Assembly (NCBI GenBank): GCA_049965455.1
Contig: JBMFWH010000011.1
Span: forward strand, 1 to 35,650
Direction of reading: 5' to 3'
From: JAVRLB01 sp049965455
Lineage (GTDB): Archaea > Thermoplasmatota > Thermoplasmata > Thermoplasmatales > ARK-15
DNA: 35,650 bases
Part shown: positions 32,840-35,650 of the stretch, piece after piece
How positions within the stretch are numbered: position 1 is the stretch's first letter
How the letters are laid out: each line of letters starts with the position of its first letter
Program-made: the position numbers and the translations under genes
Notes under the pieces: model-generated
Seen by the model: the letters and a program-made list of their open reading frames with translations, nothing else
Databases searched by the model: none
Told to the model about the DNA's origin: nothing

Positions 32840-33373
32840 TTATTCAGTGCTCTTTAGCTTTTTAAAGTTCATATAACTCAAAAACTTGTTTAATGGAAAT
32901 CCCTCATTCCATTTTAAGATATAGTTACCTTTTGAGGACATTGAAATTTCCGGCAATAATCTATGCAATAATTTCAGGTTTCCGTCCAGTTTTTCGACTT
33001 TGAGGGCAAATATTCTCCACGGATCCCCTTCGGCCCTCTTGAGCCTGTATGCGTAGACGGGAAACACATGCGCACGTTCAGTTTCCCGTATCATATGCAA
33101 TGCCTGATTCTGAGCTCTGCTACTCGCTTCTGCAAATCTTATGATCTCGAATTTCGAGCTTTTCACTTCAATAGGAAATGAAAAATCATCTCTTATCGCA
33201 ACAAGATCTACACCCAGAGATCCGGCAGCTCTAAGAACTAAAAATGGATGTTTTAGCATCGATTGATATCCTATTTTCTCATCTTCATCTAGGTTTTTAG
33301 AGATCCTTCCAATTATCTTATCATTTCCGTTAAGTATCTCTTTTAGTTCACGTTCGTAAATACTCCCGCTCAT
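32840..33373 (-). CDS. hjc: Hjc-like Holliday junction resolvase
   Basis: The 177-residue nuclease has the PD-(D/E)XK pattern of archaeal Hjc: Glu9 in YERELKEIL, the LRAAGSLGVDLVAI segment with Asp56, and the IEVKSSK motif with Glu69 and Lys71. It resolves four-way DNA junctions as a dimer. The core ends near residue 120. The extra C-terminal region of about 55 residues is longer than usual (Hjc is typically near 125-145 residues) and contains LLPEISMSSKGNYILKW, of unknown purpose. No ribosome site is obvious before the ATG. It follows the HgdC-type ATPase gene on the same strand with a 25-base gap. Confidence 0.78.
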   Translation of the reverse strand: MSGSIYERELKEILNGNDKIIGRISKNLDEDEKIGYQSMLKHPFLVLRAAGSLGVDLVAIRDDFSFPIEVKSSKFEIIRFAEASSRAQNQALHMIRETERAHVFPVYAYRLKRAEGDPWRIFALKVEKLDGNLKLLHRLLPEISMSSKGNYILKWNEGFPLNKFLSYMNFKKLKSTE

Positions 33374-33398
33374 AAAGTAAGCAATGTGAACGCCTTAT

Positions 33399-34154
33399 TT
33401 AAAAATTTTCTGACTTTTCAGCGATTTCGTGCTTTTTCAGTTTCTCAAAATAATAGGCACAGCCTATTGCGCCGTTTAGCTGTGGTTCTTCCGGAATAAT
33501 GACCTTGAACTCTGTTTCCTGTTCTATGATCTCTTTTAATGCCTTGTTTTTTGCCACACCGCCTGTAAATATTAAATTCTCTGACCTGTATCTCTTCAGA
33601 AATGGTTTTATTTTCTCGAATATTGTCCAGTTGACTCCAGCCATTAATGATTGTTTTGATTTCCCTTCCATTATCTTTGATATCAATTCCGTCTCTGCAA
33701 AGACCGTGCAGACCGAATTTAAAATAACGGGATTAGAGTAATAAGATGAGAGCTCTTCTATGTCTATATCAAATACTGCACTCATTTTCTCTAAAAACCT
33801 ACCCGTTCCAGCTGCACATTTGTCATTAGTGTAAAAGTCCATTATCGCAGAATCTTTAACATAAATTATCTTGAAATCCTGGCCCCCAATGTCCAGTATC
33901 GTAAAATTTTTTAATTGCGTTTGCCAGAATGCGCCCAATACATGAGCCCTGATCTCGGGAATGCTTTTTAGACTCGGAACCGAGTATCTTCCGTATCCTG
34001 TCGTAATATAATCTCCCCAGTCCTTTTTAGATCCATATATAAATTTTATAGTAGGCACTATCTTTTTATATGTGATAGCGTGATCCTCTAAATGCACTAT
34101 TTTTGTAGTAGTACTTCCTATATCCAGTCCTTTATATACCATGTTGGAGGGCAT
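33399..34154 (-). CDS. BadF/BadG/HgdC-type ATPase (dehydratase activator family)
   Basis: This protein of about 251 residues has the ASKHA (actin-like) ATPase fold. The phosphate-1 motif is GLDIGSTTTKIV, a second phosphate motif is LDIGGQDFK, and the adenosine motif is FTGGVAKNKALK. The two cysteines that hold the inter-subunit [4Fe-4S] cluster in 2-hydroxyacyl-CoA dehydratase activators are present, in KCAAGTGRFLE and NSVCTVFAETE. Such proteins inject an electron into a dehydratase or reductase at the cost of ATP. No dehydratase subunits are nearby, so the target is unknown. The ATG at 34154 is chosen because a tttaaata box about 25 bases upstream would give a leaderless mRNA. TTG 34166 and ATG 34142 are alternatives. 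Confidence 0.83.
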   Translation of the reverse strand: MPSNMVYKGLDIGSTTTKIVHLEDHAITYKKIVPTIKFIYGSKKDWGDYITTGYGRYSVPSLKSIPEIRAHVLGAFWQTQLKNFTILDIGGQDFKIIYVKDSAIMDFYTNDKCAAGTGRFLEKMSAVFDIDIEELSSYYSNPVILNSVCTVFAETELISKIMEGKSKQSLMAGVNWTIFEKIKPFLKRYRSENLIFTGGVAKNKALKEIIEQETEFKVIIPEEPQLNGAIGCAYYFEKLKKHEIAEKSENF

Positions 34155-34203
34155 ACCTATTTTCAAATATTTAAACCTGATGTATACTTTTGAGGATAAT
34201 AAA

Positions 34204-35439
34204 TTATTTTTCAGTTAAAGGCTCTTTAACATATAGGAGAGCGATTATCAATCCTATAACCACAAATATTATTGCTATGTAAAAGTTCAATACCAGGCTC
34301 AGATATGTTGCAGATATTATCCCGACCACCGGTCCTATAACCCAGCCTCCAGTTTGCGCAGTATTTAACAATGCCTGTCCCCTTGCCATTTTATCTTTTG
34401 GAGAGACACTTGCAATGTATGTAGAGCTTCCGATCAGAAAAGCAGACCATTTTATGCCAGATATAAACTCTGCAATTATCATTAATTGTGGGGATGGCAT
34501 TATCGAAAATAGTATGAATGTAATAATATATCCTACAATCCCAATCAGCAGAGTTGTTCTCTTTCCTAGCTTATCAACTATGTACCCCATTAAAGGCATA
34601 GTTACAGTAATCGATATTGCTTCTATTCCGTATAAAAAACCGATCCATTGCTGCCCGAACTTTTCAAAATAGATTGGAAGAAGTGAATATACTTCCCCAG
34701 ACCCTGACATGACAAATAATACAGTAAAAAATATTATTATTATTTTTCTGTTAGTTCTCCACATTTTGATAGCGTCTTTTATGTTTAAAGGCATCCTGCC
34801 TGGCTTTCCTTCATGCCTAAACACCGGAAACGGTATCTTCGCCCTGTCAATTAGAACTTTCTTCTCTTTTATGAATATTATGCCTATCAATGCGGACAGC
34901 AAAAGCAATATAAAGGCAATTACAAAAACTGCTTTAACACTGTGAAAATAGACTACTGCAGCGCTCCCCAGTAAGCTGCCCACAGTGTATCCTAGCTCTG
35001 AAAAAGAGTTGAAGATGCCAAAATAGATACCGGTATGCGCTCCGGCCATCTCCACTATCAATGCTGATGATGCAGGTGTGCTCATCGATGTAACCATGCC
35101 TTGTATACTTCGGTATCCTAGGACTATAAGTGGCGATACGGTTAATGCTATTACATAGTATAGAAAACCAGATCCTAACACTCCGGTGCTGATAAATATT
35201 TTTCTATTGTGGTATTTATCTGATATCTTACCCCATGGATACTGAAACACGCTCGCAAAAATATTGTATAAAATTGATAGTAACCCCACAGCCAGTAATG
35301 ATCCACCAAGAATTTCAATATAAACGGGCAAATATGGCCATGCCATCCCCCAGCCTATATTTGCAAGCATGAATGTTAGCGAAAGGGCAATTAAATTTTT
35401 ATCCTTGTACCAATCCATGTTACGATTTCCATTAACCAT
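34204..35439 (-). CDS. Major facilitator superfamily transporter
   Basis: The 411-residue transporter has twelve hydrophobic helices and the MFS motif between helices 2 and 3 (GKISDKYHNRK, near residue 70) with its repeat between 8 and 9 (GYIVDKLGKR, about 290). The hydrophilic central loop is KEKKVLIDRAKIPFPVFRHEG. Substrate is unknown; drug or sugar exporters share this pattern. The ATG at 35439 is preferred over 35451 because GGTGG lies eight bases upstream of the former and directly against the latter. The ribosome site lies within the last codons of a TnpB remnant, so the two may be transcribed together. Confidence 0.85.
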   Translation of the reverse strand: MVNGNRNMDWYKDKNLIALSLTFMLANIGWGMAWPYLPVYIEILGGSLLAVGLLSILYNIFASVFQYPWGKISDKYHNRKIFISTGVLGSGFLYYVIALTVSPLIVLGYRSIQGMVTSMSTPASSALIVEMAGAHTGIYFGIFNSFSELGYTVGSLLGSAAVVYFHSVKAVFVIAFILLLLSALIGIIFIKEKKVLIDRAKIPFPVFRHEGKPGRMPLNIKDAIKMWRTNRKIIIIFFTVLFVMSGSGEVYSLLPIYFEKFGQQWIGFLYGIEAISITVTMPLMGYIVDKLGKRTTLLIGIVGYIITFILFSIMPSPQLMIIAEFISGIKWSAFLIGSSTYIASVSPKDKMARGQALLNTAQTGGWVIGPVVGIISATYLSLVLNFYIAIIFVVIGLIIALLYVKEPLTEK

Positions 35440-35440
35440 G

Positions 35441-35650
35441 TTAACATCCACCTTTGGAAGTTATCATCCCTGTGAATTCAGGGATACTTAAACTTCTTGG
35501 GTATAACCCTATACCCTCTATCCCGTCTGCGGATCTGAAAATGCCTCTCTTTATCCTCTTACCCGTGTATTCGTCATGATGTTCTATGCTTTCATTGTCA
35601 AGGAAGGAGCACTTGCTTGTGTGGCTTTCATCCTCTATTATAACATTGAT
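35441..35650 (-). pseudogene. C-terminal part of an IS200/IS605 TnpB lacking the last RuvC segment (runs off the window)
   Basis: The minus strand is open from the window edge to TAA at 35441. It has the TnpB sequence EDESHTSKCSFLD, with the Glu-rich RuvC II-adjacent element and the start of the zinc-finger region, then GKRIKRGIFRSADG. Intact relatives continue from that point into N-A-D-x-N-G-x-x-N-I, which holds the last catalytic Asp of the RuvC site. Here the frame passes straight to GIEGIGLYPRSLSI, the usual extreme C terminus. Both segments end in an ADG-like sequence, so an in-frame deletion between short repeats is the simplest cause. The nuclease should be dead. The rest of the gene lies outside the window. 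Confidence 0.75.
35466..35485. repeat. Hairpin inside the TnpB tail
   Basis: atccctg (35466-35472) and cagggat (35479-35485) form a perfect seven-base stem with a six-base loop. The position at the end of tnpB fits the right-end hairpin that a TnpA of the IS200/IS605 group would recognise. No such transposase gene is visible here. Confidence 0.55.

Noticed and set aside
1..35650. CRISPR array
   Set aside because: No regularly spaced direct repeats were seen in any intergenic region.

Overview
The window reads as chromosome from a moderately AT-rich archaeon of the Thermoplasmata/Thermoplasmatales type. The evidence is: a proteasome beta subunit with an eight-residue propeptide of the Thermoplasma kind; archaeal information-processing genes (SRP19, ribosomal S8e, TFS, RFC large subunit, aCPSF1/FttA, Trm5, Hjc-like resolvase, SepF); a two-subunit 2-oxoacid:ferredoxin oxidoreductase; Shine-Dalgarno motifs of the GGTGA(T) type inside operons; and TATA boxes about 25-28 bases before many start codons, which implies leaderless mRNAs.

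Layout. 1-1654: a truncated copy of a short repeat element, then a DtxR-type metalloregulator with a palindromic candidate operator and an overlapping NicO/UreH-like metal transporter operon. 1782-5810: a possible 36-residue ORF, then a serine-metabolism run (class V aminotransferase, SerA, a DUF1015 protein with a DGHHR motif, a metallophosphoesterase). 5861-15275: conserved housekeeping genes (heme O synthase, SRP19, S8e, a membrane protein, IleS, Trm5, FttA, proteasome beta), with a TnpB scar at 11.4 kb.

15340-21200 is the accessory core. It holds an intact 174-bp MITE-like element with 23-bp terminal inverted repeats and an 8-bp target duplication, a TnpB remnant, tRNA-Gln(CTG) with a decapitated beta-propeller surface-protein gene abutting its 3' end, a complete IS630-family element whose transposase is split at a run of eight A, the RNase P RNA gene on the minus strand (previously hidden by a spurious reading-frame extension), and a two-gene cassette. 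The cassette encodes a signal-peptide-bearing, sequon-rich surface protein and a polytopic membrane protein resembling the VirB6/TrbL class of secretion and conjugation channels.

21204-35650: an atypical Nramp transporter, RFC large subunit, a class I aminotransferase, TFS, the KorAB ferredoxin oxidoreductase, malate dehydrogenase, SepF, a lone gamma subunit KorC, an ATP-NAD kinase family protein, a Holliday junction resolvase, a BadF/HgdC-type ATPase, an MFS transporter, and at the right edge the tail of a TnpB that has lost its last catalytic segment.

Metabolically, KorAB, malate dehydrogenase, SerA and the aminotransferases link central 2-oxoacid metabolism to amino acid synthesis. Five convergent gene pairs overlap at their 3' ends by 4-16 bases. 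The most interesting candidates are the two-gene membrane cassette, the MITE, the tRNA-Gln scar, the split IS630 transposase and the DUF1015/phosphatase association with serine synthesis.
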